Assembly (NCBI GenBank): GCA_934446485.1
Contig: CAKSEM010000083.1
Coordinates: forward strand, 1 to 6,581
Reading direction: 5' to 3'
From: an uncultured Eubacteriales bacterium
Lineage (GTDB): Bacteria > Bacillota > Clostridia > Oscillospirales > CAG-272
DNA length: 6,581 nucleotides
The notes below the pieces were generated by a model, which had not been told where the DNA came from, ran no database searches, and worked only from the letters and a program-made list of their open reading frames with translations. The position numbers and the translations under genes are program-made. This document shows, in pieces, positions 5,314 to 6,581 of the stretch (the first letter of the stretch is position 1; each line of letters opens with the position of its first letter).

Positions 5314-6581
5314 ATGAATGATACAAAAAAACGCAGAACACCGGAGCTTCTCTCCCCGGCGGGCAACCCCGAAAAGCTGCGTGCCGCGGTGCGCTACGGT
5401 GCAGATGCCGTGTACCTTTCGGGCAAATCGTTCGGTATGCGGAGCGCTTCGGGCAACTTTACGGACGACGAGCTGATATCCGCAGTCGGATACTGCCATG
5501 CGCGCGGAGTCCGTGTCTATGTCACGGTAAACGTCATGCCGCGCACGTGCGAGTACCCGGCACTTCGCAAATATATAGACTTTCTCGGCATAAGCGGCAT
5601 TGATGCCGTGATCGTCGGCGATATCGGCGTTATGATGCTCGTGCGCGAAATGTGCCCGAATCTCGCGATACACATATCGACTCAGGCGTCCGCCGTGTCT
5701 GCCGCAGACTGCATCGCATGGCACAGGCTCGGCGCGTCGCGCATCGTCCTTGCCCGTGAACTGACACTCGGCGAAATACGTGAAATACGGAGTGAAATCC
5801 CGGAATCGATTGAGCTTGAAGCTTTCGTGCATGGGGCTATGTGCATCTCCTACAGCGGAAGATGTCTCCTATCGAACTACTTTACCGGGCGCGATGCAAA
5901 CCACGGAATGTGTGCACAGCCGTGTCGATGGGTATACTCACCAACGGCACTCGACCTTTCAGAGGCAAAGCGTCCCGATACTCCGGTTGCGCTTGCTGCC
6001 GAAGAGGACGGCGGGGACACATTCTTCATGTCGTCGCGCGACACTTCGATGATCGCGCACATTCCGGAGCTTGAAGCATCCGGAATAGACAGCTACAAGA
6101 TAGAAGGAAGAGTCAAGAGTGCGTACTACGCCGCAGTAGTCACGAATACATACCGCATGGCTCTCGATGCCTACCGCGCCGCCCCTGACACTTACGTCAC
6201 AGATCCGCGGTATGAATCCGAGCTTGACAGCGTGTCTCACCGCGAGTACGGAACCGGTTTCTTCTTCTCATCGCCTCACGAGAACGCCAACACCGCCACA
6301 TGCCACGGATACATCCGGGAGAAGGCGTATCTTGCGACGGCTCTGACCGATTCTCTTACCTCGGGACCTGACGGAATGTATGACACTCTCTTTACGCAGC
6401 GCAACAAGCTCGTCGCAGGCGACACGGTCGAGCTGCTCACTCCTCATATGTGCGGACGCGCCTTTAAGGCAGACGAACTGTACAGCGAGGACGGCGTGCC
6501 GATAGAGTCTACGCCGCACCCGGCTGAACACTTCCGGCTGCGCGTACCGTTTCCCGTTCACACCGGCGATATACTGAGGAG
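5314..6581 (+). CDS. trhP: U32-family protein, TrhP/YegQ-type tRNA hydroxylation enzyme, 3' end outside window
   Basis: 422 residues are readable. The family is labelled peptidase U32, but E. coli TrhP (YegQ) and its Bacillus relatives take part in prephenate-dependent hydroxylation of the wobble uridine of tRNAs. Blocks in order are ELLSPAGN (11-18), GADAVYLSGKSFGMR (about 29-43), HISTQAS (120-126), ARE in the strand ending at E149, FVHGAMC (171-177), YSGRCLLSNY (180-189), GMCAQPCRW (198-206) and KIEGRVKS (262-269). The four cysteines C177, C184, C200 and C204 are the conserved set proposed to hold an iron-sulfur cluster. After about residue 340 comes a C-terminal beta-barrel-like domain ending GDILRR at the edge, so only a short tail is probably missing. 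The single U32 unit argues against RlhA, which is longer. The ATG at 5314 fits homologues but has no recognisable ribosome binding site; translation may depend on the upstream rnj transcript, 62 bases away. Confidence 0.85.
   Translation, partial: MNDTKKRRTPELLSPAGNPEKLRAAVRYGADAVYLSGKSFGMRSASGNFTDDELISAVGYCHARGVRVYVTVNVMPRTCEYPALRKYIDFLGISGIDAVIVGDIGVMMLVREMCPNLAIHISTQASAVSAADCIAWHRLGASRIVLARELTLGEIREIRSEIPESIELEAFVHGAMCISYSGRCLLSNYFTGRDANHGMCAQPCRWVYSPTALDLSEAKRPDTPVALAAEEDGGDTFFMSSRDTSMIAHIPELEASGIDSYKIEGRVKSAYYAAVVTNTYRMALDAYRAAPDTYVTDPRYESELDSVSHREYGTGFFFSSPHENANTATCHGYIREKAYLATALTDSLTSGPDGMYDTLFTQRNKLVAGDTVELLTPHMCGRAFKADELYSEDGVPIESTPHPAEHFRLRVPFPVHTGDILR

Overview
The window reads as chromosome of a spore-forming member of the Bacillota, class Clostridia, most likely an Oscillospirales-type gut lineage. 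The basis is SpmA/SpmB homologues, an AbrB-type regulator with a Cys4 tail, an RNase J with a basic N-terminal extension, strong AGGAGG ribosome binding sites, and fairly GC-rich coding DNA set against AT-rich promoter gaps. This assignment is inferred from gene content; no marker such as rRNA is present.

Layout. Positions 1-1359 are on the minus strand: the first 315 codons of an oligoendopeptidase F gene (pepF, running off the left edge) and, upstream of it, an 81-residue AbrB-family regulator. The 166-base gap between them holds an imperfect stem-loop. A 162-base AT-rich gap (1360-1521) separates the regulator from the plus-strand genes; it carries a good promoter for the regulator and two related 14-bp palindromes on either side of that promoter. 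On the plus strand follow spmA and spmB, overlapping by ATGA, then a 99-residue GTG-started protein of unknown function with a C-terminal membrane segment. After a 379-base non-coding stretch comes rnj (RNase J), and then a U32-family gene of the TrhP/YegQ type that runs off the right edge.

How the parts work together. spmAB are known for a role in spore core dehydration and heat resistance, and the divergent AbrB-family regulator is a natural candidate to control itself and possibly them. The rnj to U32 segment is RNA-related: mRNA decay and processing by RNase J, and wobble-uridine hydroxylation of tRNA by TrhP-type enzymes. rnj has its own near-consensus promoter, placed so that the mRNA should begin about 320 bases before the start codon. 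That leader can form several hairpins, the last only eight bases before the ribosome binding site.

Most of the window is ordinary core genome. The observations most worth checking are the long structured leader of the RNase J gene, the paired palindromes around the regulator promoter, and the small conserved-looking membrane protein between spmB and rnj. No mobile element, CRISPR array, tRNA or rRNA was seen.
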